A stretch of DNA of 64,000 nucleotides from Terriglobus tenax. GTDB taxonomy: Bacteria > Acidobacteriota > Terriglobia > Terriglobales > Acidobacteriaceae. Of the stretch, positions 8,594-16,557 are shown piece after piece. The position numbers and the translations under genes are program-made. The stretch is from assembly GCF_025685395.1 (NCBI RefSeq), contig NZ_JAGSYA010000004.1, positions 1,674,001 through 1,738,000 on the forward strand, written 5' to 3'. Below the pieces are notes generated by a model. That model saw only the letters and a program-made list of their open reading frames with translations. It was not told where the DNA came from and searched no databases. How positions within the stretch are numbered: the stretch's first letter is position 1; each line of letters starts with the position of its first letter.

Positions 8594-8757
8594 AAAAAGA
8601 GGCCCTACTTGCGCAGGGCCTTCGCTCAAGGATTTGGTGGCGCCTGACTTGTTCGCTGGCGCTTAGGCTTGCCGACCAGACCTGCCTCCGCCGGCTCTCC
8701 CTAAAGGACCGGAATCTGCATCGTCAGCCAGCCTAATTGCCCCGAACAACGGAACCG
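8594..8757 (-). ncRNA. Structured small RNA candidate, 6S RNA-like
   Basis: The gap between the S10 peptidase and the lipoprotein gene holds, on the minus strand, a promoter-like element, a long imperfect hairpin and an intrinsic terminator. Stem segments are 8649-8655 with 8743-8749 (7 bp), 8658-8660 with 8739-8741, and 8663-8676 with 8723-8736 (12 of 14 positions paired, counting one wobble), plus an apical stem. The terminator is an AGGCCCT/AGGGCCT hairpin (8600-8621) followed by CTTTTTT on the minus strand. Size (about 164 nt) and the single long rod with an internal loop resemble 6S RNA, which binds RNA polymerase holoenzyme. The 6S assignment is inference; the structured transcript is better supported. 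Confidence 0.5.
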
Positions 8758-8763
8758 TACAAC

Positions 8764-8792
8764 ATATTGTGTTGCCGATGCGGGCAAGTCAA
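8764..8792 (-). promoter_or_regulatory. Promoter of the structured RNA
   Basis: On the minus strand TTGACT (8792-8787) and CAATAT (8769-8764) are separated by exactly 17 bp, giving a sigma70-like promoter with a good -35 and a moderate -10. Transcription would begin about 8757, at the base of the hairpin. Confidence 0.5.
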
Positions 8793-8850
8793 GAGAAATC
8801 TCATTAATCTTGGAACGAATTCGCGGCGCGAACCGTATCCTTCCATCACT

Positions 8851-9498
8851 ATGAAGACCTCGCTCCGCTTCGCCATCCTGCTGCCCGTCTCCGCTCTGCT
8901 GCTCTCCGGCTGCCGTGTCTCTTCCACGGGCGAGTCCGGCAACAAGGATGTGCGTGTGGCGACTCCCTTTGGCGGCATGCAGGTAAAGACCGATCCTGAG
9001 AAGGTGGTCAGCGGGCTTGGCCTGCCGGTTTATCCCGGAGCCATCCTGGACCAGAAACACAAGGACGGCAAGGACGAGCCTGACGCCGCTGACCTGAACA
9101 TGGGGTTTGGCGACTTCCGCATCCACATCAAGGCCGTGACCTACACCACCCCGGATTCCGCCGATAAGGTGGAGGCCTACTACCGCAAGGCGCTGGCGGA
9201 GTACGGCGACGTGATCGCCTGCAAGGACGACAAACCTGTTGGAACACCGACCCGCACCGGCCAGGGCCTGACCTGCGATGAGAAGGATGGCCATGTGAAT
9301 GTGAACGGCAAGGGGACGGACACCGTGAAAGGCGACCTGAACCTGCGCGCCGGATCGAAGCAGCACCAGCACATTGTGGGCATAGAGAAGAAGGACGGCG
9401 TGACGCGCTTTGGCCTGGTGGCTCTGGACCTGCCGGGAAAGCTCAGCTTTGACAGCGATGACGACGACAAGGGGAAGAAGGAACGCGAGGCGAACTAG
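8851..9498 (+). CDS. Hypothetical lipoprotein
   Basis: The 215-residue product starts MKTSLRFAILLPVSALLLSGC, a typical lipoprotein signal with the lipobox LLSGC. The mature part is hydrophilic; its middle (YTTPDSADKVEAYYRKALAEYGDVI) resembles the pattern seen in uncharacterised acidobacterial lipoproteins that compare a computed value with a residual, but I know no function. The C-terminus is a highly charged DDDDKGKKER tail. The ATG at 8851 is used because upstream in-frame codons lie over the RNA promoter region and do not encode a signal peptide. Confidence 0.7.
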   Translation: MKTSLRFAILLPVSALLLSGCRVSSTGESGNKDVRVATPFGGMQVKTDPEKVVSGLGLPVYPGAILDQKHKDGKDEPDAADLNMGFGDFRIHIKAVTYTTPDSADKVEAYYRKALAEYGDVIACKDDKPVGTPTRTGQGLTCDEKDGHVNVNGKGTDTVKGDLNLRAGSKQHQHIVGIEKKDGVTRFGLVALDLPGKLSFDSDDDDKGKKEREAN

Positions 9499-9579
9499 GC
9501 GTTTCTATTGCGTGCGACCTTTCGTTTGCACGCGGATTAAGCAATAGCCTTCAAGCCACCGAAAGCTAGCGCTGGATCG

Positions 9580-9629
9580 AAGGGCTTTAGCCCCGGGCTT
9601 CCTCGAAACGGCCCGGGGCTAAAGCCCTT
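9580..9629. repeat. Palindromic intergenic repeat (GGGCTTTAGCCCCGGG type)
   Basis: Two perfect 19-bp arms (9580-9598 and 9611-9629) flank a 12-nt loop in the 315-bp gap between two plus-strand genes. The core GGGCTTTAGCCCCGGG is of the kind I associate with dispersed REP-like palindromes in acidobacterial genomes. It could also act as a 3' hairpin for the upstream lipoprotein gene. The rest of this gap shows nothing else I can support. Confidence 0.7.
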
Positions 9630-9813
9630 TTCCAGTCCGGGACATTTTCGTGGGGCTCAGCTCCTGGTCATGCCCGGCAAGCAACAGGGGCGGTACATCT
9701 CCGTCCGTTTCTGAAAAATGGCGTACTTCCTCTTACCGAGCTTTGGGAGAATACGACTCGCGACGGCGCAGTGAATTCTTCCCGCAGGCGATGGGAGCGT
9801 GTAGAGTGCGGCC

Positions 9814-11775
9814 ATGCGCCGACTTCTCCTTCTGCTGCTGGCCGCTGCCTCTTTCTCCTGCCGCATCCATGCCCAGGCTCCCGCGGAACAGGGCGAGTTC
9901 ACGCTCTACAAGTTCGCTGCGCCGATCGGCAAGGAGACGTACTCCCTTGCCTCCGCGGGCGGCAAACTGACGCTGACCTCCGATTTCCTGTTCACGGACC
10001 GAGGGACACCGGTGCCGCTGAAGGCTGTCTTTACCGCGACGCCCACGCTGGAACCACTGACGCTGTCGCTGGATGGCCAGTCGTCGCGGCTGAGTCCGCT
10101 GAAGGGTGAGTTCTCGCTCCGTAACGGCACGCTGACGCGCGACGGCAAGGCGATGCCCGCGCCGGAGGGAACCTTCCTGATTGACGGCTACTCGCCCGTC
10201 GCCATGCAGCAGATGCTGATGCGCTACTGGCTGTCGCACGGAAAGCCGGCAAAGATTCCTACGCCCAGCGGAACGGTGCATGTGGAGCCGGCGGGCGAGC
10301 TGACGGTTCAGGGGACGGTGCTGCACGGCTATGTGCTGAGCGGGCTGATCTGGGGTGTGGAGACGTTGTGGATGGACCCGTCGCAGCAGCTTGTGGCCCT
10401 GGTCTCCACCGATGCCGAGTTTGACCACTTTGAGGCGGTGCGCGCGCGCTTCGCCCCACAGGTGGATGTGTTCATCCGGCAGGCGGCGAAGAACTCGCTG
10501 GAGGCGCTGGCCGCGCTGACGGCAAAGGCAAAGCAGGCAGCGCCGAAAGACCTGGTGGTGAACCACGTCACGCTGATTGACGGCACAGGCAAGCCGGCGG
10601 TGCGGGACGCAACGGTCTATGTACGCGAGGGGAAGATCGCTGGCATCTCAAGCGCCGCGAAGCCCCTGATTCCGGTGGGGGCGACCGTTCTTGACGGCAC
10701 CGGCAAGTACCTGATCCCAGGCCTGTGGGACATGCATGCGCACTATGAGCAGGTGGAGTGGGGGCCGATTTACCTGGCGGCCGGGGTCACCACCGTCCGC
10801 GACTGCGGCAATGAGTTCGACTACATCACCACGGTGAGCGACACCATCGCCGCGGGCAAAGGCATTGGCCCGCGTGTGCTGATTGCGGGCATTGTGGACT
10901 CCCCCGGCAAGATGACGGTCGGCGCGGTCACCGCCTCCACGGCGGAGGAGGCGATTGCCGTCGTGGACCGCTACAAGCGCGCCGGAGCGCTGCAGATCAA
11001 GATTTACTCGTCTTTGAAGCCGGAGCTGGTTCCCGTCATCGCGAAGGAAGCGCACCGGCTGGGCATGACGGTGACGGGCCATATCCCGAACGGCATGACG
11101 ACCGAGCAGGCGTTGGAGGCGGGGTTCGACCAGGTCAACCACATCCAGTACCCGGTGCGTGACCTGTTGCATTTCAAGTCATCGAAAGACCTGCCGTCGA
11201 GTTTCGATTTCTCGACACAAGACGCCAGGCGGCAGATTGCGCTGTACCGGCAGCACAACACCGTGTTTGACGACACGATTGCTCTGTATGAGGAGATCTA
11301 TCACTCCGCTGCGACGCCCTACGTACAGCTTGAGCCGGGGTCGGCCAGGGTGGCACCACAACTGCGTGAGGCGCTGGATGCTCCGGGACAGCCGGCGGGT
11401 GCGCCGGGGTTGAAGCTGTACGACGCCATGGTGGCGACGCTGCGCGAGCTCCACAAAGACGGTCTGACGATCGTGGCCGGAACCGACCAGGCGATTCCCG
11501 GCTACTCCCTGCACCGGGAGCTGGAGATTTACGTGGAGCAGGCAGGCTTTACACCGATGGAGGCTCTGCAGGCGGCCACCATTGTTCCAGCTCGGGTGAT
11601 GGGGCTGGAGAAGACGCTAGGCACGGTTGAGGTGGGCAAGCAGGCGGATATGGTGCTGCTGGAGGCGAACCCACTGGACGATATCCATAACACCCGGAAG
11701 ATTGCGAAAACCATCCGTGGAGGTGCGGTGTACGATCCCGCACCGTTGTGGCAGGCGGTGGATTTTGAGCCGTAG
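9814..11775 (+). CDS. Secreted amidohydrolase-family protein
   Basis: This 653-residue protein begins with a signal peptide (MRRLLLLLLAAASFSCRIHAQ). Residues about 25-240 form a beta-rich region without a recognised domain; from about residue 250 the metal-dependent amidohydrolase fold starts (VVNHVTLIDGTGKPAVRDATV). Metal ligands are visible in LWDMHAHYEQ near residue 306 (HxH), in VTGHIPNG, in VNHIQYP, and in AGTDQAIPGYSL near residue 557 (Asp). The C-terminal segment (GKQADMVLLEANPLDDI) is the usual closing beta-sandwich. The group includes imidazolonepropionase-like and prolidase-like hydrolases; the substrate cannot be read off. Confidence 0.88.
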   Translation: MRRLLLLLLAAASFSCRIHAQAPAEQGEFTLYKFAAPIGKETYSLASAGGKLTLTSDFLFTDRGTPVPLKAVFTATPTLEPLTLSLDGQSSRLSPLKGEFSLRNGTLTRDGKAMPAPEGTFLIDGYSPVAMQQMLMRYWLSHGKPAKIPTPSGTVHVEPAGELTVQGTVLHGYVLSGLIWGVETLWMDPSQQLVALVSTDAEFDHFEAVRARFAPQVDVFIRQAAKNSLEALAALTAKAKQAAPKDLVVNHVTLIDGTGKPAVRDATVYVREGKIAGISSAAKPLIPVGATVLDGTGKYLIPGLWDMHAHYEQVEWGPIYLAAGVTTVRDCGNEFDYITTVSDTIAAGKGIGPRVLIAGIVDSPGKMTVGAVTASTAEEAIAVVDRYKRAGALQIKIYSSLKPELVPVIAKEAHRLGMTVTGHIPNGMTTEQALEAGFDQVNHIQYPVRDLLHFKSSKDLPSSFDFSTQDARRQIALYRQHNTVFDDTIALYEEIYHSAATPYVQLEPGSARVAPQLREALDAPGQPAGAPGLKLYDAMVATLRELHKDGLTIVAGTDQAIPGYSLHRELEIYVEQAGFTPMEALQAATIVPARVMGLEKTLGTVEVGKQADMVLLEANPLDDIHNTRKIAKTIRGGAVYDPAPLWQAVDFEP

Positions 11776-11847
11776 CCGCTCATCGCACGGGATTCACACA
11801 CGCGCGGTTGCCTGCGGCTTTGGGGCCACGTATCATTCGAGGGCAGA

Positions 11848-12417
11848 ATGAGCGAGTCGAAGCCAAAACCAACCCTCCGCGAAAAGGGCAGACTGATGTC
11901 TGCTTCCGAGATTGAGCGCACCCTTGTCCGCCTGGCCCACGAGGTTGTCGAGAAGAACAATGGTTCCTCGAACCTGGGGCTGGTTGGCATCAAGCGCCGT
12001 GGTGTGCCGCTGGCCGAGCGTATTGGCAAGCTGATCGGCGTCATTGAAAAGACCCCCGTCGAGACGGGCGTGCTGGACATCAGCTTCTACCGCGACGACC
12101 TGTCGACGGCGGGCCATCGACCGACCGTGACGCCGGGAGCGATCGGCTTTGATATCAACGACCGCGACATCATCCTGATGGACGATGTTCTGTATACGGG
12201 CCGCACCATCCGCGCGGCCCTGGACGCGCTATTTGACCATGGACGCCCGCGTTCGGTACAACTGCTCGTCCTGATTGATCGCGGCTGGCGCGAACTGCCC
12301 ATTGAAGCGCAGTTCATTGGCCGTAAGGTCCAAACGACCGACCGCGAAATTATTGAAGTGAAGTTTAACGAAGTCGATCAGCAGGAGCAGGTATTGCTCG
12401 TAGAGCGAGTCGACTAA
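11848..12417 (+). CDS. pyrR: Bifunctional pyr operon regulator / uracil phosphoribosyltransferase PyrR
   Basis: PyrR binds UMP/UTP and pyr mRNA to attenuate pyrimidine biosynthesis and has weak uracil phosphoribosyltransferase activity. The PRPP-binding motif is in IILMDDVLYTGRTIRAAL (about residues 109-126), and SNLGLVGIKRRGVPLAERI and VELLVLIDRGWRELPI-like segments match the family. It begins ATG at 11848 with GAGGG upstream; the extra 16 residues before MSASEIERTL are charged and could be absent if the internal ATG at 11896 is used. It lies 25 bp before pyrB, giving pyrR-pyrB-pyrC. No clear attenuator hairpin is visible in the short leader. Confidence 0.92.
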   Translation: MSESKPKPTLREKGRLMSASEIERTLVRLAHEVVEKNNGSSNLGLVGIKRRGVPLAERIGKLIGVIEKTPVETGVLDISFYRDDLSTAGHRPTVTPGAIGFDINDRDIILMDDVLYTGRTIRAALDALFDHGRPRSVQLLVLIDRGWRELPIEAQFIGRKVQTTDREIIEVKFNEVDQQEQVLLVERVD

Positions 12418-12442
12418 CCCGCTACCCCGGTCACACTTTCTG

Positions 12443-13489
12443 ATGTCAGCTGCTACGAAGTCCGCCCCGAAACCTGCGCCGAAGTCTGCGTCGAAGAAGA
12501 CAGCAACTCCTGCGCCTGCACCCAAGCCCACAGCGGCCGCCAACGGGATCCATCCGGGCAGCCTGCTTTCGATCACACAGCTCTCTCTGGATGAGGTCAG
12601 CAGCATACTTGCGCTGGCCGACAAGCTGGCAAATGAGCCGTTGAGCAAGCACGCTGAACTCCTGGACAACCGCAAGATCGCCCTGCTGTTCTACGAGAGC
12701 AGCACCCGCACCCGCACCAGCTTTGAGCTGGCGGCCAAGTCGCTGGGCGCTATGACGACACTGGTCAGCGACAAGTCCTCCTCGATTGAAAAGGGCGAGA
12801 GTCTGAAGGATACCGGGCTGACGCTGCGCGCCCTGGGCGCGGAGTGCATCATCCTGCGGCACAATGCCTCGGGCTCGCCGTACCTGCTGGCGCAGCAGAC
12901 CGGCCTTCCGGTACTGAATGCTGGCGATGGAATGCATGAGCATCCGTCGCAGGCGCTGCTGGATCTGCGCACGATTCTGTCGCGGCTGGGCAAGAAGCAG
13001 GCGGTGGACGAGAAGACGCTGGATGGCGTAACCATCTGCATTACCGGCGACATTCTGCACTCGCGCGTGGCTCGGTCGAATGCCCTGCTGCTGCCGCGCC
13101 TGGGCGCAAAGGTGATTCTGTGCGGGCCATCGCAACTGCTGCCGCCGGAGGCTGTGCAGCTCTCCACGGGAATTACGCTGGAGCGCGATTTCGATGCGGC
13201 CCTGAAGCAGTCGCAGGTGGTGATGATGCTGCGTATTCAGAAGGAGCGCCTGGCCGGCCTGCAGATTGACCTGGCCGACTATCAACGGCAGTTCCAGCTG
13301 AATGACGAACGCTATGCCGCCTACGCTCCGAATGCGTTGGTGATGCATCCGGGGCCGATGATTCGCGGCCTTGAAATTACCGCCGACATTGCCGACGGCC
13401 CACAGTCCGCCATTGAGGAGCAGGTGAGCAACGGTCTTGCCATTCGCATGGCCTTGCTTGCCCGCGCGCTGACCGGAGGTGCCGCATGA
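12443..13489 (+). CDS. pyrB: Aspartate carbamoyltransferase catalytic subunit
   Basis: PyrB condenses carbamoyl phosphate with aspartate to carbamoyl aspartate, the second step of pyrimidine synthesis. The carbamoyl-phosphate motif YESSTRTRTSFELAAKSLG is near residues 83-101, HPSQALLDL near 166, and the C-terminal VMHPGPMIRGLEI near 300. The protein is 348 residues; about 35 N-terminal residues are an Ala/Pro/Lys-rich extension (repeated KSAPKPAPKSASKK-like units) not found in typical PyrB. If translation began later, no better start with a ribosome-binding site is apparent before LLSITQLS. The stop overlaps the pyrC start by 4 bp, indicating translational coupling. Confidence 0.95.
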   Translation: MSAATKSAPKPAPKSASKKTATPAPAPKPTAAANGIHPGSLLSITQLSLDEVSSILALADKLANEPLSKHAELLDNRKIALLFYESSTRTRTSFELAAKSLGAMTTLVSDKSSSIEKGESLKDTGLTLRALGAECIILRHNASGSPYLLAQQTGLPVLNAGDGMHEHPSQALLDLRTILSRLGKKQAVDEKTLDGVTICITGDILHSRVARSNALLLPRLGAKVILCGPSQLLPPEAVQLSTGITLERDFDAALKQSQVVMMLRIQKERLAGLQIDLADYQRQFQLNDERYAAYAPNALVMHPGPMIRGLEITADIADGPQSAIEEQVSNGLAIRMALLARALTGGAA

Positions 13490-14802
13490 AGACAATTCTG
13501 ATCAAAGGCGGCCACCTGATTGATCCGCCCTCGCGCACGGACCGCCCGCGCGACCTGCTGATTCGCGATAACCGCATTGTGGAGCTGGGTGATCCTGGCA
13601 AGTTGAGCGCCGCGGCCAAGAAGGAAGGGGCGGAGGTGATTGACGCCTCCGGTCTGATTGTTGCGCCGGGACTTGTGGACATCCACGTTCACCTGCGCGA
13701 GCCGGGACAGGGCCATAAGGAAACGATTGAGAGCGGCACCAAGGCCGCAGCCATGGGCGGCTTTACCGCGCTGTGCTGCATGCCGAACACCTCGCCGGTG
13801 AACGATTCACCCGAGGTGACACGCTGGATGCTGTCACCGGAACGCAAAGCCCACATCCGTGTGTTCCCGGTTGCCGCCGCAACGCGCGGCAGCATGGGCG
13901 ATACCATTACCGAGTACGGCTCGCTGAAGGCCGCGGGTGCTGTTGGCTTTAGCGACGATGGCAAGCCGGTGCTGCAGGATGCCGTGATGCACCAGGCGCT
14001 GATTGCCGCCGCCCGCGCGGGTGTGCCCATGATTCAGCACGCCGAGAACACGAAGATCACCGTGGGCGCCAGCATGAACGCGGGCGCTCGCGCCTTCCGG
14101 CTGGGACTGCGCGGTATGTCGATTGAGGCCGAGTCCGGCATCGTCGAACGCGACATCCGCCTGGTCCGTGAGCTGACCACCGGCGGCAAGGGACCGCGTC
14201 CGCACCTGCACGTGCAGCATGTTTCCACCGCGAAGGCGATGGAGGCGATTCGCCAGGCCAAGCGCGCCGGTCTGCATGTGACCTGCGAGGTGGCTCCGCA
14301 CCACTTCATGCTGACGGATGAAGCGGTGGAAGGCTACAACACGCACGCAAAGATGAATCCGCCGCTGCGCAGCGAGGAAGACCGGGCCGCCATGGTCACT
14401 GCCCTGCTGGATGGCACGGCCGACTGCATTGCGACCGACCACGCTCCGCATGCCGTGCATGAGAAGGAGCAGGAGTTCGAGAAAGCTCCCAATGGCATTA
14501 CCGGCATTGAGACGTCGCTCTCGCTGTCGATCAAAATGCTGCACCACCAGCACCGCATGCCGCTGCTGCGCCTGATGCACCTGATGAGCACCGCTCCGGC
14601 GCACATTATGGGTCTGCGAGGACGCGGAACACTGGCGCCGGAGGCTTTTGCCGACGTGGTGCTCTTCGATCCGAAGTCGACGTGGACCTTCGACGCGCGC
14701 AAGTCTCCGTCGAAGTCTCGCAACACGCCGTTCGATGGGCAGACGCTGCCGGGTGTGGTGAAGATGACGATTTCAGAAGGCCGCGTGGTGTACAAAAGCT
14801 AG
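13486..14802 (+). CDS. pyrC: Dihydroorotase
   Basis: This 438-residue enzyme cyclises carbamoyl aspartate to dihydroorotate. The class I dihydroorotase signature is clear: VDIHVHLREPGQGHKETIESG near residue 64 (HxH zinc ligands), an ALCCMPNTSPVND segment, VQHVSTAKAMEAI, EVAPHHFML and ATDHAPHAVHEKE near residue 316 with the catalytic Asp. Its start codon overlaps the pyrB stop (ATGA). No pyrD, carA or carB follows; the operon ends here and an unrelated lipoprotein gene begins 174 bp later. Confidence 0.95.
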   Translation: MKTILIKGGHLIDPPSRTDRPRDLLIRDNRIVELGDPGKLSAAAKKEGAEVIDASGLIVAPGLVDIHVHLREPGQGHKETIESGTKAAAMGGFTALCCMPNTSPVNDSPEVTRWMLSPERKAHIRVFPVAAATRGSMGDTITEYGSLKAAGAVGFSDDGKPVLQDAVMHQALIAAARAGVPMIQHAENTKITVGASMNAGARAFRLGLRGMSIEAESGIVERDIRLVRELTTGGKGPRPHLHVQHVSTAKAMEAIRQAKRAGLHVTCEVAPHHFMLTDEAVEGYNTHAKMNPPLRSEEDRAAMVTALLDGTADCIATDHAPHAVHEKEQEFEKAPNGITGIETSLSLSIKMLHHQHRMPLLRLMHLMSTAPAHIMGLRGRGTLAPEAFADVVLFDPKSTWTFDARKSPSKSRNTPFDGQTLPGVVKMTISEGRVVYKS

Positions 14803-14975
14803 TTGTGAGTTAAGAGTTGTGAGTAAAGCATGGGCTGGGGCAAATGGTTGCTTCGGCCCTTGGCTTTTAACAAGCGGCGTCGCGCGCAACTGCAGGCGTC
14901 TTTCCTGGCATCGTACTTCTCGTAACCCATTCCGCGCACTTCTCCCCTTGCGCGATTTTGATCGAGGTAAGACCC

Positions 14976-15872
14976 ATGTTTCTCCCCCGCAAATCCATTG
15001 CATCCACTGCGGCAGCTCTGCTGCTGTGCGGAGCTTTGGCAGGCTGCAAGTCTGCTGAAGAAAAAGCGATTGATCAGGCAACTCAACAGGCCGCGGCAAC
15101 AGGCCAGGCCCAGCAGGTTGTAACCAATGACGGCAAGGGCAACGTCACCACAACCACCGTCACCCCGCCTGATCCAACGACCCACAAGCCGACCATCACG
15201 AAGACGACGGTGAGCAATCCCGCGACCGCCGGAACTTCCACCACGGCCGCAGCTCCGGGCACCGAGCAGGCCGGCCCGGGAAGCGCTGTCCCCGATCCTG
15301 CAAAACCCATCATCAAGCCTGCCGATGTACAGATTCCCGCTGGAACGGCCGTGGCCATCCGCATCAATCAGCACATCAGCGTGAAGACGACGCCTGCGGG
15401 ATCGCGCTTTTCTGGCGAGATTGCCGAGCCAATCAGCGTGAATGATCGCGTGATTGTTCCGCGAGGTACACCGGTCAGCGGCGTGGTGGAAGCCAGCAAG
15501 AAGCGCGGCCACTTCAAGGGTTCGTCTATCCTGCAGCTTCGCCTGACGGGCATGACGCTGAACGGTACGGAATATCCGCTGGAGACCGGCACCTTTACAC
15601 GCACGAAGAAGGGTAAGGGCAAGCGCAGCGCTGGCTGGATTGGCGGCACGACCGGTGCGGGCATGCTGATTGGCGGCCTGGCCACCGGCGGAACCGGCCT
15701 GCTGATTGGCGGCCTGGCGGGCGCAGGCGCGGGTACCGCGGTCGCGGGCCTGACGGGCAATGGCGACATTGACCTGCCGGCCGAGTCGCTGGTGCACTTC
15801 AAGCTGTCCGATGACCTGTCGGTGGTTCCCCCGGCGGCAAACGGAACCAGGACCTCTGCTTCATTGCAGTAG
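14976..15872 (+). CDS. Glycine-zipper outer-membrane-type lipoprotein
   Basis: A 298-residue lipoprotein starting MFLPRKSIASTAAALLLCGALAGC with the lipobox LAGC. A Thr/Pro-rich linker follows (about residues 45-105). The domain from about 110 to 210 is beta-rich (IPAGTAVAIRINQHISVKTT; VIVPRGTPVSGVVEASKKRG), resembling TrbI/conjugal-type or LPS-transport beta modules seen in acidobacterial secreted proteins. Residues about 222-262 are a glycine zipper (GAGMLIGGLATGGTGLLIGG), which inserts in or packs against membranes. The ATG at 14976 is supported by GAGGT 10 bp upstream; ATG 14958 is not. It is followed by a bidirectional terminator. Confidence 0.72.
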   Translation: MFLPRKSIASTAAALLLCGALAGCKSAEEKAIDQATQQAAATGQAQQVVTNDGKGNVTTTTVTPPDPTTHKPTITKTTVSNPATAGTSTTAAAPGTEQAGPGSAVPDPAKPIIKPADVQIPAGTAVAIRINQHISVKTTPAGSRFSGEIAEPISVNDRVIVPRGTPVSGVVEASKKRGHFKGSSILQLRLTGMTLNGTEYPLETGTFTRTKKGKGKRSAGWIGGTTGAGMLIGGLATGGTGLLIGGLAGAGAGTAVAGLTGNGDIDLPAESLVHFKLSDDLSVVPPAANGTRTSASLQ

Positions 15873-15890
15873 CTTCACCTTAGTTCAGCA

Positions 15891-15924
15891 AAAATGGCGG
15901 ATGCCCAGGGGTGTCCGCCATTTT
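15891..15924. terminator. Bidirectional intrinsic terminator
   Basis: Perfect 11-bp arms AAAATGGCGGA / TCCGCCATTTT with a 12-nt loop separate the convergent genes ending at 15872 (+) and 15941 (-). The A- and T-rich ends serve both strands. Confidence 0.85.
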
Positions 15925-15940
15925 CCTGCCTGAAAACCGG

Positions 15941-16270
15941 CTATGCGGAGCGGCGGTGCTGGTCGATGGGAATCGCGGCGGAAGGCGGTACGGGCTGCTC
16001 TTCTGCATTCTGACGAGCCACAATCTCTGTCTCCGTGCGAAGCGACAGCGGAATCTCAGAGGGCAGGAATTCGATTCCCTCGTCGCGCAGCACGCGGGCC
16101 TTCTTCACCAGGGTTTCGCGGCGGGTGTGCATCTTGCGGAGGGCCGCATCGCGCAGGTCATTGGTCGCAAAGACCTCAAAATTCTGCAGATGCGCCAGCT
16201 TCCGGTCCATCAGAGAAATATCTTCGTGCAGGGACTTCAGTTGATAGCGCTCAGGCGTGGCAGCGATCAT
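15941..16270 (-). CDS. Uncharacterised small helical protein, paralogue A
   Basis: This 109-residue protein is predicted to be mainly helical. It shares a clear pattern with the protein at 47401-47892: Y-x-LK-x-L-x3-I-x-L-x-DRKL-x-HL, then RD-x-A-x-R, TRR-x2-L-x3-AR-x-L-x2-EGI and a P-x-S turn. The start ATG at 16270 has GGAGAG upstream, whereas a longer ORF to 16438 has an Arg-rich, uncharacteristic N-terminus. I do not know a function; the conserved basic/acidic helix pattern suggests a coiled-coil or nucleic-acid-associated protein. It stands alone, divergent from ychF. Confidence 0.65.
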   Translation of the reverse strand: MIAATPERYQLKSLHEDISLMDRKLAHLQNFEVFATNDLRDAALRKMHTRRETLVKKARVLRDEGIEFLPSEIPLSLRTETEIVARQNAEEQPVPPSAAIPIDQHRRSA

Positions 16271-16557
16271 CGGGACTCTCCAGTGTGATGTGTATTCGAG
16301 AAAACAGGGGCGTCGGAAGATACGGAATCTGCGGACGGGATCGGTTGCTTGCCTGAACGTGGCTCGTCGCGAGCGAAGGTGGGCTGCGGGCGAGGAAGAG
16401 AGCGGAACGGATGCCCTGCTTTTAACTATACGCTGCACGCTCCAGGAGGCTGAGGCAAACCGGAGCGAAGCCGCGCCTTGCAGGCCCGTTTTGGCCTTCG
16501 CACTCTACAATCAAAGAGACAGCTTTTTCGATAGAGAGTAGAGGATTCACCCAAGCA

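Noticed and set aside
6949-8736. 597-residue plus-strand ORF over the S10 peptidase
   Set aside because: It is an antisense shadow of a clear S10 enzyme with all catalytic motifs; its own translation has no recognisable domain.
8759-8773. CAACA-TATTG-TGTTG dyad as a repressor site
   Set aside because: It overlaps the -10 of the RNA promoter, but 5-bp arms alone are too weak to call an operator.
14808-14830. Direct repeat GTTGTGAGT after pyrC
   Set aside because: Two short copies only, with no transposase or target-site pattern; likely chance.
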